Source of the DNA: CAYMDS01 sp964653195
GTDB lineage: Bacteria > Patescibacteriota > Microgenomatia > Levybacterales > UBA12049
Assembly: GCA_964653195.1 (NCBI GenBank)
Contig: CAZZCX010000015.1
Span: 1 to 29,731, forward strand
Length of the DNA: 29,731 bases
Direction: 5' to 3'
The notes beneath the pieces are model-generated. The model had not been told where the DNA came from. It searched no databases and worked only from the letters and a program-made list of their open reading frames with translations. The translations under genes were made by a program, and so were the position numbers. Position 1 is the stretch's first letter. Every line of letters begins with the position of its first letter. Positions 14,911-22,887 of this stretch are shown in pieces.

Positions 14911-16596
14911 TTATTTTACTACTTCGCGACCGGAGATATTAATACCACTAAGAATCATGTTAATTGAGGCTTGAAAAGTCAAATCATTTCTGGAAATAAT
15001 TTGATATTTTTTAGTATAAAGAGGAATTGAAGGCAATTCAGACATCACTAGCTCATGAGCCTTATGAGTATAAGTAATTCTTTTATCTGTATCAAAGGTA
15101 GAAACTGCATTACTTATAGTACTATCTAAGGCCGGATTTGAATACTTATTTACATTCCAAAGTCCGTGACTACCTCCAGGTGTATGAAAAAGTGTATCTA
15201 GTAGATCTATGGAATCTAGAGTATCGGGATAATAAAAAGATAAAAGCATTGAAAAATCGCTTTTATCGATCATTTCATAAAGTATATCTGTTTCAGGAAT
15301 TTCGATATTGAGATTAATTCCAATTTCAGATAATTGTTTTTTTAATTCATTAGCTACTTTGACATTATCAGTTTGTTGATCAGTATGAAATGTTACTGTA
15401 AAGCCTTCCGGGAAACCTGCTTCAGTCAAAAGTTTTTTCGCTTCTTCAACATCACGATCACTGACTTTAAGATTTGAGTTGTAACCTATAAGTTCGCGTG
15501 TTCCAAATTGACTAAGCGGTTCTGCATTAATTCCGACTTGTGTAATGAGCTTGGATTTATCAAGACCTAATGAAATCGCTTTCCGTACTCTACTATCTGC
15601 AAATGGATTTTTAGCACTATCAATATATTTTGTCTTTGGTGAATTTAAATCAAATCCGATATAATTATCAACTCCTCCAGTATAATATATAGTAGTATAA
15701 AAATTTTTGCCAAAAAAATTATTTTCTAATGTTGAACTTAGCCAGATTATATCAACCTCACCATTTTTCAAAGCATTTACTGCAAGAGCAGGATCATAAA
15801 TTACTTTATATACCAATTTATTTACTTTAGGTGCTCCATCCCAATATTCTTTATATGCTTCAAGAGTTGCCTCTCTTTCTGATAAAGTCAATAATTTATA
15901 AGGGCCTGTGCCAACTGCTTTAGACAAACCATCTCTTTTAACTTGAGCTTCAGAAACAATACCGACATAAACCATCCAGCTTATCAAAGTTGCATCCGGT
16001 TCTTTGGTTATCAAATCAACTGTATAATCATCAATAATTTTAACCGTTTCAACTCTAGAGGCCATTGTTTGACTCATCCAGGGTCGTGCATCATTTTCAC
16101 TTTTTTTTGCTTCTTCTATAGTAAATTTGACATCTTTTGCAGAAAATGAATCACCCGAATGGAAGCGCACACCTTTTCTTAATTTAATTCTCCATGTTCT
16201 AGGATCTGGATTGGTCCAGCTCTCTGCTAAGCCTGGTTGCAAATTATTTGTACCTCGATATACGGTCAATCCTTCAAATGTGTTTATATATACATTAAAT
16301 CCGGCAATCGTAAAATCCAGTACTGGATAACGTTCAATAACTTCATCATGTGGCATGTGTACAACTACACGATCTTTTGGTAAACCGTTTGTGTATTCAA
16401 GAATTGCAGAATCTTTGCTGATAGGTTTTTGAAACACCAACTTCCATATAAAAATTCCGGTGGCAGAAAAAGTCAGTAACAACAAAATTAATAAAAAATA
16501 TTTTTTAAAAACGTTATTATTATTTATACTTGTACCCGAGTTTTCCGTATCATTTGGTGTTTGTTGAGGATCAATATCTCCGACTTTTTCAACCAT
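14911..16596 (-). CDS. Membrane-anchored ABC peptide/solute-binding protein (SBP family 5, OppA/DppA-like)
   Basis: From the ATG at 16596 the protein is 561 aa. It has a cytoplasmic N-terminus of about 30 residues, one hydrophobic anchor (YFLLILLLLTFSATGIFIW, about 33-51), then an SBP_bac_5 domain with the family signature LAESWTNPDPRTWRIKLRKG, VRFHSGDSFSAKDVKFTIEE and a late LFHTPGGSHGLWNVNKYSNP region. These proteins capture oligopeptides or other solutes for ABC import. No permease or ATPase gene is in the window. A TTG at 16632 would add 12 residues but abuts the previous stop; AAGGTGAG (16609-16616) lies 12 nt before the chosen ATG, a weak SD. It follows the NNMT-like gene directly, so the two are probably one operon. 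Confidence 0.87.
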   Translation of the reverse strand: MVEKVGDIDPQQTPNDTENSGTSINNNNVFKKYFLLILLLLTFSATGIFIWKLVFQKPISKDSAILEYTNGLPKDRVVVHMPHDEVIERYPVLDFTIAGFNVYINTFEGLTVYRGTNNLQPGLAESWTNPDPRTWRIKLRKGVRFHSGDSFSAKDVKFTIEEAKKSENDARPWMSQTMASRVETVKIIDDYTVDLITKEPDATLISWMVYVGIVSEAQVKRDGLSKAVGTGPYKLLTLSEREATLEAYKEYWDGAPKVNKLVYKVIYDPALAVNALKNGEVDIIWLSSTLENNFFGKNFYTTIYYTGGVDNYIGFDLNSPKTKYIDSAKNPFADSRVRKAISLGLDKSKLITQVGINAEPLSQFGTRELIGYNSNLKVSDRDVEEAKKLLTEAGFPEGFTVTFHTDQQTDNVKVANELKKQLSEIGINLNIEIPETDILYEMIDKSDFSMLLSFYYPDTLDSIDLLDTLFHTPGGSHGLWNVNKYSNPALDSTISNAVSTFDTDKRITYTHKAHELVMSELPSIPLYTKKYQIISRNDLTFQASINMILSGINISGREVVK

Positions 16597-16632
16597 ATTT
16601 ATATAGTACTCACCTTTAATCGACAAAGTCAA

Positions 16633-17448
16633 CTATTTACGTGCCTTTACCATAAACAAGCCTTTGTATTCAGGTACATCTATCATATGAGGATCTTCAA
16701 GTCTATTCACAAGCATGCATGGCTCTTGAAAACCCAGCTCGGATAAGGTTCGTATTAAATCCATTTCGGTAACCTGACAAGCCGGAAATTTTGTATTAAA
16801 TATCCGCCAATAACCAGCAAGCCTTAATTCTGTCGCTATAAATACACCCCCTGGTTTTAATAATGATGTAATATTTTTCACAATTTTTTTCCAGACTTTC
16901 ATATCTGTTGTAATTCCCTCCATCACTAAATTTACAGCTACGATATCGTACTTTCCTTTAAATTCACTTCCTAACGGATTATTTAAAAAAGCATTACAAT
17001 GAAAAAAATTAGTGAGCTTATTTCTCAGAAGTTTTTCGCGTTTTTTAACCAAGGTATTTGTTATTCTATCGACTCCATTTAAAATATCTATACCTTTAAA
17101 ACATTCTTCAAAAGAAAGCGCATTCTTGAAATAAATTGTCCAATCAAATTTGTTTTTTCCATTTTCTTTCCATAATTTTACTTCCTCCAAATTAGAATCA
17201 AGATAATCGGAAAAATGAATCTCTTTAACTTTTGCTGCTGCACTAATTAACTGATAGATCGTCGGACCACCTCCGAATTCTAGCATAACTGAATTATCAG
17301 GCACGTCAGAATATGCTTGAGCAAAAAAACGCAGTAAAGCATAATTTGTAGAGCCTACATCCCATCCGTCATATACCGGAAATAACGCTTTTAGATATTC
17401 TCGAGATGAAAATGCAGAATAATCATCTTCTACATTTAGACTAGCCAT
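16633..17448 (-). CDS. NNMT/PNMT/TEMT-family small-molecule N-methyltransferase
   Basis: The 271 residues align by eye along their whole length with vertebrate nicotinamide N-methyltransferase. Matching elements are the N-terminal REYLKALFPVYD (16-27; YLKTYYSFD in NNMT), motif I LEFGGGPTIYQLISA (56-70; DIGSGPTIYQLLSA), HFSDYLDSNLEEVKLWKENG (78-97), FDW (101-103), the late LLKPGG (196-201), and the end GLFMVKARK (NNMT GLFSLVARK). The family transfers methyl from SAM to nitrogen or chalcogen of small amines, pyridines or thioethers. The substrate here is unknown; the acceptor-contact region (ATELRLAGYWRIF) differs from NNMT. Its stop lies 36 nt before the SBP start, so the two are likely co-transcribed. 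Confidence 0.87.
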   Translation of the reverse strand: MASLNVEDDYSAFSSREYLKALFPVYDGWDVGSTNYALLRFFAQAYSDVPDNSVMLEFGGGPTIYQLISAAAKVKEIHFSDYLDSNLEEVKLWKENGKNKFDWTIYFKNALSFEECFKGIDILNGVDRITNTLVKKREKLLRNKLTNFFHCNAFLNNPLGSEFKGKYDIVAVNLVMEGITTDMKVWKKIVKNITSLLKPGGVFIATELRLAGYWRIFNTKFPACQVTEMDLIRTLSELGFQEPCMLVNRLEDPHMIDVPEYKGLFMVKARK

Positions 17449-17467
17449 AAGAATCAGTATATCATCC

Positions 17468-17499
17468 TTGACAACTTAAGTGTTATAGTATGATACAAT
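17468..17499 (+). promoter_or_regulatory. Promoter of the GNAT gene
   Basis: A consensus TTGACA lies at 17468-17473. The -10 may be TATGAT (17489-17494, 15-bp spacer) or TACAAT (17494-17499, 20-bp spacer). Either way the start falls within a few bases of the ATG at 17507, and no SD is present. Confidence 0.45.
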
Positions 17500-17506
17500 T
17501 TAATAT

Positions 17507-18079
17507 ATGGTACTCCAGCTGGAACGACAACCAGAGACTTTAAGGCAAACTCGAAGACCTGAAATAAAGATTGATGCGGTAATTAGAGAGTTTGATCCAG
17601 CGAATGAAAGAGATTATCAGACATTTATTGATTCAATTAGAACCTTGCAAGACTTAGAACTTCAATTTGACCCTGAACATATGCTTCCGGGTGAAGATAT
17701 GGCTGAAGCTTGGCTTAGGCATACAATTAAAGAAAATTCAACACACGATGGTAAAGTATACATAGCTGAAGTTGGTGGTAAAATCGCAGGATTTGCAAAT
17801 GTTAGAACTATAGAAACTACTGATGAAGAAGCTTTATACCAGAAACGTGCAAGAAGAGCCTATGTCAGCGATGTGCAGGTATTTTCTGAATTTAGAGGCC
17901 AAGGTGTGGGCAGAGCAATTATGGAAGAAACAGAAACTTATGCACACGATCGGAACCTTGATCAAATGACTTTATTTGTATATGCACAGAATAAAAGAGC
18001 TCTAGAATTTTATGAGAATGAACTCGGTTATAGACCATTAACAGTAACTATGGTGAAAAATTTAAAAACCAAACATTGA
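17507..18079 (+). CDS. GNAT-family N-acetyltransferase
   Basis: The 190-aa protein has an N-terminal extension (1-24, Arg/Gln-rich), then a GNAT fold. This includes the strand VYIAEVGGKIAGFANVRTI (84-102), the catalytic-core strand YVSDVQVFSEF (119-129), the acetyl-CoA pyrophosphate loop RGQGVGRAIM (130-139) and the C-terminal NKRALEFYENELGYRP (162-177). The order and length are normal for RimI-like or antibiotic-type acetyltransferases. The substrate is unknown. It is monocistronic with its own promoter and converges with the cupin gene (16-nt gap). Confidence 0.88.
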   Translation: MVLQLERQPETLRQTRRPEIKIDAVIREFDPANERDYQTFIDSIRTLQDLELQFDPEHMLPGEDMAEAWLRHTIKENSTHDGKVYIAEVGGKIAGFANVRTIETTDEEALYQKRARRAYVSDVQVFSEFRGQGVGRAIMEETETYAHDRNLDQMTLFVYAQNKRALEFYENELGYRPLTVTMVKNLKTKH

Positions 18080-18095
18080 TCAATCATGAACTTTA

Positions 18096-18458
18096 TTAAT
18101 CTTCAACCTGAATAATTTTACTCTTACTCCGTGTTATAGAAATATGTGAAAATTTAGATCCTGACAAAGCACCGTGTTTATGTATCTCTCCCTTTGGAGT
18201 CCATATTATATCCCCGGTTTTGACATTAATTTTCTTGACTTTAGTCTCCACAAATCCTTTACCCTCTGTGACAATTAAAATCTGATCGGTCGAATGTTTA
18301 TGAAACTTATTATGAATACCTTCCGGGAAATGGACATAGTTTATAGATAAATCACATTCACTTTTATTATAAAATAGCGACTGTATCTCAACAATTCCTG
18401 TAAAAAGAGGGCTGTTTACTTTATTTTTTGCGACTGATTCGATATTTATTTTTTTCAT
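18096..18458 (-). CDS. Small single-domain cupin
   Basis: The 120 residues form one cupin barrel. The first motif is KFHKHSTDQILIVTEGKG (about 53-70), with two His and an acidic/Gln ligand position, and the second PKGEIHKHGAL (about 89-99). The intermotif length is that of Cupin_2 proteins. The expected metal ligands (His, His, possibly Gln, His) are present, so it may bind a metal and act as an isomerase, dioxygenase or sugar/amino-acid binding protein. The reaction cannot be told. It follows the dehydrogenase by 3 nt, making it the last gene of an aminotransferase-dehydrogenase-cupin operon. Confidence 0.85.
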   Translation of the reverse strand: MKKINIESVAKNKVNSPLFTGIVEIQSLFYNKSECDLSINYVHFPEGIHNKFHKHSTDQILIVTEGKGFVETKVKKINVKTGDIIWTPKGEIHKHGALSGSKFSHISITRSKSKIIQVED

Positions 18459-18461
18459 TAT

Positions 18462-19325
18462 TTAACGAATATACTCAGGTGTGTTGATTATAGAAAAGTC
18501 TTTTTTGGCATATCCCCTGCTGATAGCTTTTTTATATTCAGCAATAACAGTGTTTACCATACTTACATCAAGACCTTTCGTCATCTCTTTTACATAATTT
18601 AAATCTTTTGTCATTAATTCAACAGTAAAACTTACCCTATCATAACTTAATTTATAATCCTCCCAGGCAGTAAAAGTTATGTTACCGCCAATTTTATCCA
18701 CAATTGAATTTCCGACTTTTGAAATATCCATATGTTGATGCTTTGCGATTTGTAAAGCTTGAGCCATAGATATTCTATGTGCAGCCTGCATGAAATTTAA
18801 AATTAATTTACAACGTATACCTTGGCCATGCTTACCAAAATATAAAATTTTACCCGCAAATATACGCAAATACGGCTTAATTTCTTCGAGTTTTTTTATA
18901 TCTCCACCGCAAAGTAAAGTCGGCCCACGGTAGCCTGAAGTCAAACCTATATCAAAATAGGTATAACCTAAGTCCCTACATTTTTTAGCAAGTCGATCAA
19001 CCCATTCAACAGATAATGTCGCACAGGTAATAAATATTTTATTATTACTTGCTCCAGATAGTATGCCTGACTTACCCAACCAAACGCTTTTTGATGTTTT
19101 ATCATCTGGAGTAATTTCGATTATTAATTCAGATTTTTTTGTTAAATCTTTGACTGTCTTACAGCTTAACGCACCTTTATTTGTATATTTATTAACATTA
19201 TGTGGGTTTATGTCATAAACATATAACTGGTACCCTTTTTTTAGATACTTATCTGCAATTTTTCCACCCATCACACCAAGACCTATAATGCCGATCTTCT
19301 TTTTCACTATATTTTTATTGTTCAT
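18462..19325 (-). CDS. 3-hydroxyisobutyrate dehydrogenase-family (beta-hydroxyacid) dehydrogenase
   Basis: The 287 residues have the N-terminal NAD(P)-binding motif IGIIGLGVMGGKIA (11-24; G15, G17, G20). The substrate loop is DIGLTSGYRGPTLLCGGD (125-142), where the family usually reads DAPVSGG. The catalytic Lys is in GIRCKLILNFMQ (K173, with N177 four residues on, as in the family). The all-helical C-terminal domain follows. The family oxidises or reduces beta-hydroxyacids, e.g. 3-hydroxyisobutyrate or 3-hydroxypropionate/malonate semialdehyde. Its start overlaps the aminotransferase stop by 11 bp, implying coupled translation. Together they could convert an omega-amino acid to a semialdehyde and then a hydroxyacid; that is inference. 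Confidence 0.88.
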   Translation of the reverse strand: MNNKNIVKKKIGIIGLGVMGGKIADKYLKKGYQLYVYDINPHNVNKYTNKGALSCKTVKDLTKKSELIIEITPDDKTSKSVWLGKSGILSGASNNKIFITCATLSVEWVDRLAKKCRDLGYTYFDIGLTSGYRGPTLLCGGDIKKLEEIKPYLRIFAGKILYFGKHGQGIRCKLILNFMQAAHRISMAQALQIAKHQHMDISKVGNSIVDKIGGNITFTAWEDYKLSYDRVSFTVELMTKDLNYVKEMTKGLDVSMVNTVIAEYKKAISRGYAKKDFSIINTPEYIR

Positions 19326-20568
19326 TATATGCCTGTCTGATGCTTTTTGTTATTATATTTAAGCCTTCATCTAGTTCATCGATAGAAGCTATAAGAGGAG
19401 GCATTAGCTGGAGCGTTCCTTCATCACCAATACTTAGATATAAATTTTTATTCAGAGATATATTAGCAACAAGTTGTGCAAATTTCATATCTGGTTTAAG
19501 TTGTTTTCTATCATTCACAAACATTAACCCAATCTCCATTCCCATTCCTCTTATATCTCCGACTTTCGGATGCCCTCCTAACATTTCTTTTAACTTAGTC
19601 TTCAACCATTGACCTCTATTTGCGCTTTGTTCCCATATTTTTTCCCTTAAATGTACGTTTAAAGTTGCATGTGCTGCAGCGCAAGCGACAGGTGTCCAGC
19701 CAAATGTAGAAATTAAATGGGTTTCACCCTCCGTTGAATCTATTAAATCCTTACTTGTGGCAAGTGCTCCGATAGCAGCTCCTCCATTTGACATGCCCTT
19801 TGCAAAAGTAGCTATATCAGGAACTACATCTTCATGATTCATACCAAAAAGTTTTCCAGTTCTACTAAAACCTGTACCCACTTCATCAAGAATTAGTAGC
19901 GTGCCGTAATTCTTTGTTATAGATCTAATACCTGACAGAAATCCTTTTGGTGCTAAATGAGCCGAACCCCAGCCGGTAATCATCCCTGGTTCAGTCACCA
20001 CCGCTGCCACATCTTTCTTTTTTAGCGTATCATCAAGTATCTGTAAGAAATCAGCTAATATTACTTTTTCTGACATTTGACTTAATGAAATAGCAGGATA
20101 GTCTAAATGGACAAACTGAGGGACTAATGGAGAAATTTTACTAATATACTCTTTTCGATAACCGATAGATAAGTCACCTAAAGACTCACCATGATATGCA
20201 TCATAAAAACCAACAATTTTTTTTCTTCCGGTTGCAGCTCTTGCAATCTTTATTGCCTGTTCGTTTGCTTCTGTACCACCAGTTGACCGACTTACAACAT
20301 TGAAACTTTCAGGCAAGGATTGCAATAATTTTTTGGCATATTTGTATTGGATTTCCTCACCCATTTCCATTGGGACATATACGTTTCTCTTAATTTGATT
20401 TATCATTGCTTTTGCAATTTCTGGATGATTCCAGCCTAAATTAGCCACATTCCATCCAGATGAAAAATCAAGTATTTTTCTATCATTTTGATCCCAAAAA
20501 TAGCATCCTTTTGCTTTTTTGATAGTGAACTGCCATCTGTAATTATACGCAATGTTGTTTTTAATCAT
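19315..20568 (-). CDS. PLP-dependent class III aminotransferase
   Basis: The 417-aa protein shows the class III signature: DFSSGWNVANLGWNHPEI (34-51), the phosphate cup STGGTEANEQAIKIAR (95-110), YDAYHGES (122-129), the cofactor Asp in LLILDEVGTGFSRTG (D218), and the Schiff-base Lys in FAKGMSNGG (K257). The family includes omega-amino-acid, ornithine, GABA and beta-alanine transaminases and glutamate-1-semialdehyde mutase, and the motifs alone do not decide. It is the first gene of a three-gene minus-strand operon with the dehydrogenase (11-bp overlap) and cupin. Its start lies 119 bp from the divergent 25-aa peptide gene. No SD precedes the ATG. Confidence 0.9.
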   Translation of the reverse strand: MIKNNIAYNYRWQFTIKKAKGCYFWDQNDRKILDFSSGWNVANLGWNHPEIAKAMINQIKRNVYVPMEMGEEIQYKYAKKLLQSLPESFNVVSRSTGGTEANEQAIKIARAATGRKKIVGFYDAYHGESLGDLSIGYRKEYISKISPLVPQFVHLDYPAISLSQMSEKVILADFLQILDDTLKKKDVAAVVTEPGMITGWGSAHLAPKGFLSGIRSITKNYGTLLILDEVGTGFSRTGKLFGMNHEDVVPDIATFAKGMSNGGAAIGALATSKDLIDSTEGETHLISTFGWTPVACAAAHATLNVHLREKIWEQSANRGQWLKTKLKEMLGGHPKVGDIRGMGMEIGLMFVNDRKQLKPDMKFAQLVANISLNKNLYLSIGDEGTLQLMPPLIASIDELDEGLNIITKSIRQAYNEQ

Positions 20569-20605
20569 AGATCATGCAAAGGTAATCTATCATTAAATTA
20601 AATAC

Positions 20606-20635
20606 TTGACAATACCATAATTATTACACTACGCT
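20606..20635 (+). promoter_or_regulatory. Putative promoter of the 25-aa peptide gene
   Basis: A perfect TTGACA lies at 20606-20611. The -10 is weaker: TACGCT at 20630-20635 gives an 18-bp spacer. The predicted leader is about 45 nt and AT-rich, ending in the strong SD. Confidence 0.4.
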
Positions 20636-20671
20636 AAATATGAGATTATATTTATTAATCATCAATTAATA

Positions 20672-20683
20672 AAAGGAGGTGAT
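20672..20683 (+). promoter_or_regulatory. Full-length Shine-Dalgarno of the 25-aa peptide
   Basis: AAAGGAGGTGAT is a perfect 12-base complement of the 3' end of this organism's own 16S rRNA (ATCACCTCCTTT, complement at 5158-5169). The GGAGG core is 8 nt before the ATG at 20688. Nearly all other genes in the window lack any SD. Confidence 0.9.
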
Positions 20684-20687
20684 TTGC

Positions 20688-20765
20688 ATGCCAGTAAAGA
20701 AAAAGAAAGCAGTAGTCAAAAAAGCTGCCAAGAGAAGAAGTACACGAGCAAGTCATGGTTCTTAA
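20688..20765 (+). CDS. 25-aa Lys/Arg-rich microprotein (possible peptide precursor)
   Basis: ATG at 20688 to TAA at 20763-20765 encodes MPVKKKKAVVKKAAKRRSTR followed by ASHGS. Twelve of 25 residues are Lys, Arg or His, and there is no Cys, Asp or Glu. The ORF is real on three grounds: a 12-base SD at ideal spacing, an upstream TTGACA, and an intrinsic terminator 50 nt after the stop. It lies alone on the plus strand between the M50 protease gene and the aminotransferase operon. It may be a precursor processed by that protease, with ASHGS as a tail. It could also be a histone-H1-like DNA-binding peptide, or a small ribosomal protein comparable in size and charge to bTHX. I recognise no family. 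Confidence 0.75.
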   Translation: MPVKKKKAVVKKAAKRRSTRASHGS

Positions 20766-20814
20766 TTTTAAGTTTTTTGACTTAGTGTATATACATTAAG
20801 AATATTTTAAATTA

Positions 20815-20845
20815 CAATACCGTTTTTATAACGGTATTGTTTTAT
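20815..20845 (+). terminator. Intrinsic terminator after the 25-aa peptide gene
   Basis: CAATACCGT (20815-20823) pairs with ACGGTATTG (20831-20839), a perfect 9-bp stem with a 7-nt loop, followed by TTTTAT. It may also end minus-strand transcription of the protease gene, whose stop is at 20847. Confidence 0.75.
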
Positions 20846-20846
20846 G

Positions 20847-22412
20847 TTAAAACCTTAGACGTTTTCGTCTATGTGAGGTCTCTCTAAATTTCAAAATAAT
20901 TAGCATTAGATAGTTCAACAGTATTATGGATATCATTAACATTGACTTAAGTATGTCAATAAATTGCATATTTCTAAATGCCTCTAATAAATTACTTGCA
21001 GCTTGAGTTATAAAAATTAAATCTCGAGGTAATTCAATAAATAAAAATTCAAGTGTTATAAAAATAATACCGAGAATTAAAATAAAAACATAAATTAATA
21101 ATTTCTTTCTTTCTTGCTTTGTTAATAATCTCAAATCGTCGCTTCCGCTTGATGAATTTGCTGAAAAAAACATTAATATTTTTTTTATTGGAAACAATGC
21201 AATTTTTTTCCAATGCTTTGTATGTGAAACAATATATTTAACTGCATCGCTCCTGAGATTCTCAATTCCTAAATAATCAGAAACGAAATTATATAAATCA
21301 GTTTCTAAAAATACGTTTAATTGCCATAGGAAACTGATTAATTGCATCAAAATTATTGCTATTAGAAGCTGATGTAGAGAGCCTAATTGCATACCGTAAA
21401 AAGCAGAAATAAGAAGTAGCCAATAGAATAAACCTGAAAGAATGATATCTAACATGGATCCTGAAAGATATACTAAATAACGCAAACGTTTTGGTACTAC
21501 TCCCAAGTGAAAACTTTCAGTCTCAGCAACTATATAAATATAGCGGTAATTAATTCGCATTACTGCCTCACCGCCAACTGCCTTTGTAAATAAAAAATGT
21601 GCTGATTCATGAATGAATGTCAAGAATATATCGGCAATAAATAATGAAACAAAAACTGTAAAAACATCAGTTGTCCAAAAAAAAGATTTATAATTCGGTA
21701 CTCCGAACACAAAAAAGCCAGAAATTATTCCTGTTACACCAAACAGAAATAATGATATAAGTAACGGTTTAAATAATAACCAACGAAACCACTTTGGATC
21801 CAATTTCGCAAACCACGGTTTAAAAACTTTTCCTGTATCTTCTAGTTCAACTCCATCTATTGCTTTAAAAAAATTCGCATCATCGAGCATTTTAAGCACC
21901 ATTTCCACCACCTGCATTGAAAACCCGATTTCGTGTGCTGCTTCCTGAACCGTCTTACCATCCTTTAGTTGTCTTACGAGCTCTATTACATTTTTATCAA
22001 CTCTAAGCGTATCATCTGTATCCCACCTGACTATTCCATATAGATTGTGCTCATCCGGCTGACTGCTGATTCTTAACCTATGAAACTCAATTTTTGATTT
22101 CCCTCTAATTTCAGGTTTTATTTTATGTCTGACATCGTCTAGCTTTTCACCATCCACAGTTTTAATGAAGTGACCCTCTTCTAGAATTTTAAGCATCATT
22201 AAAGTACTATGAACCGAGAAATTTATTTCATCTGCAGCTTCCTGAACTGTTTTATCACTTTCTAAAAGCCTTAAAAGCTCTTTTAATTTTTTATCTACTT
22301 TTAAAGTATCGAGAGTATCGAGGCGAACCAGATTATATAATCCATGCTCATCTGATTCTACACTTAATTTAAACCTATAAAATTCAATCCTTGATGATCC
22401 ATTTATCTTCAC
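20847..22412 (-). CDS. Membrane M50-type (YydH-like) metalloprotease with two PqqD/RRE-like N-terminal repeats
   Basis: The 521 residues (GTG start) begin with two copies of an 85-residue domain (about 5-90 and 104-190, roughly half identical). Each has a beta part ending in LYxxVRxDTxDTLxVD and a helical part with KTVQEAAxEIxFS. This looks like the winged-helix PqqD/RRE fold that binds RiPP leader peptides. A membrane region follows with the zinc motif HESAH (268-272) in FIHESAHFLF, then NVFLETDLYNFVSDYLGIENLR (366-387). The latter parallels NPFLKxDGYYxxSDxLGIPNLR of the YydH-type peptide metalloproteases, with D372 as likely third ligand. More membrane helices and a basic tail come after it. 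It would cleave a peptide in or at the membrane; the neighbouring 25-aa peptide is a candidate substrate. Confidence 0.8.
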   Translation of the reverse strand: MKINGSSRIEFYRFKLSVESDEHGLYNLVRLDTLDTLKVDKKLKELLRLLESDKTVQEAADEINFSVHSTLMMLKILEEGHFIKTVDGEKLDDVRHKIKPEIRGKSKIEFHRLRISSQPDEHNLYGIVRWDTDDTLRVDKNVIELVRQLKDGKTVQEAAHEIGFSMQVVEMVLKMLDDANFFKAIDGVELEDTGKVFKPWFAKLDPKWFRWLLFKPLLISLFLFGVTGIISGFFVFGVPNYKSFFWTTDVFTVFVSLFIADIFLTFIHESAHFLFTKAVGGEAVMRINYRYIYIVAETESFHLGVVPKRLRYLVYLSGSMLDIILSGLFYWLLLISAFYGMQLGSLHQLLIAIILMQLISFLWQLNVFLETDLYNFVSDYLGIENLRSDAVKYIVSHTKHWKKIALFPIKKILMFFSANSSSGSDDLRLLTKQERKKLLIYVFILILGIIFITLEFLFIELPRDLIFITQAASNLLEAFRNMQFIDILKSMLMISIILLNYLMLIILKFRETSHRRKRLRF

Positions 22413-22501
22413 TATTTAAGGTTAGCAAAATATATATAAAAATGATATGTATTAGATTATTAAATATGTTACACTAACGAGTAGTATTATTAGTCATTTA
22501 T

Positions 22502-22885
22502 ATGTATAAAATAATGCTTGTTGATGATGATGATTTCATTTGTGACCTTTATCATCTATTCCTTACCAAACAAGGTTGCGAAGTTACAATTGCTTATGAT
22601 GGTTTGGACGGCTTAGAAAAGCTTAAAATAAAAACTCCAGATATAATACTTCTTGATCTAATGATGCCCCGTATGAGCGGAATTGATATGCTCGATCAGC
22701 TTAAATCCGAAGAATTAATGCGCGATATACCTGTTTTTATATTTTCAAATCTTTCAGATCCGGGAATAGTTGAAGTTTGTCTTCAGAAAGGTGCTGTTGA
22801 ATTTCTGGTTAAGAGTCAGCATGTTCCTGAAACAATTTTTAAGAAAATTGATGATCATCTTAAGTTATCTACAAAAACCGTTTAG
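22502..22885 (+). CDS. Single-domain response regulator (CheY-like receiver)
   Basis: The 127 residues are one receiver domain with no output domain. They show the acidic pocket VDDDD (7-11), the phospho-acceptor D52 in LLDLMMP, S82 at the conserved Thr/Ser switch position (IFSNLS), and K104 in EFLVKSQ. It would relay phosphate by protein contacts, as CheY or Spo0F do. It is divergent from the metalloprotease gene across 89 bp and convergent with topA (2-bp gap). No kinase adjoins it; the kinase at 13322-14806 is the only one in the window. Confidence 0.92.
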   Translation: MYKIMLVDDDDFICDLYHLFLTKQGCEVTIAYDGLDGLEKLKIKTPDIILLDLMMPRMSGIDMLDQLKSEELMRDIPVFIFSNLSDPGIVEVCLQKGAVEFLVKSQHVPETIFKKIDDHLKLSTKTV

Positions 22886-22887
22886 TC

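Noticed and set aside
16597..16632. TTG start for the binding protein
   Set aside because: It abuts the previous stop codon and lacks an SD; the ATG at 16596 gives a normal anchored protein.
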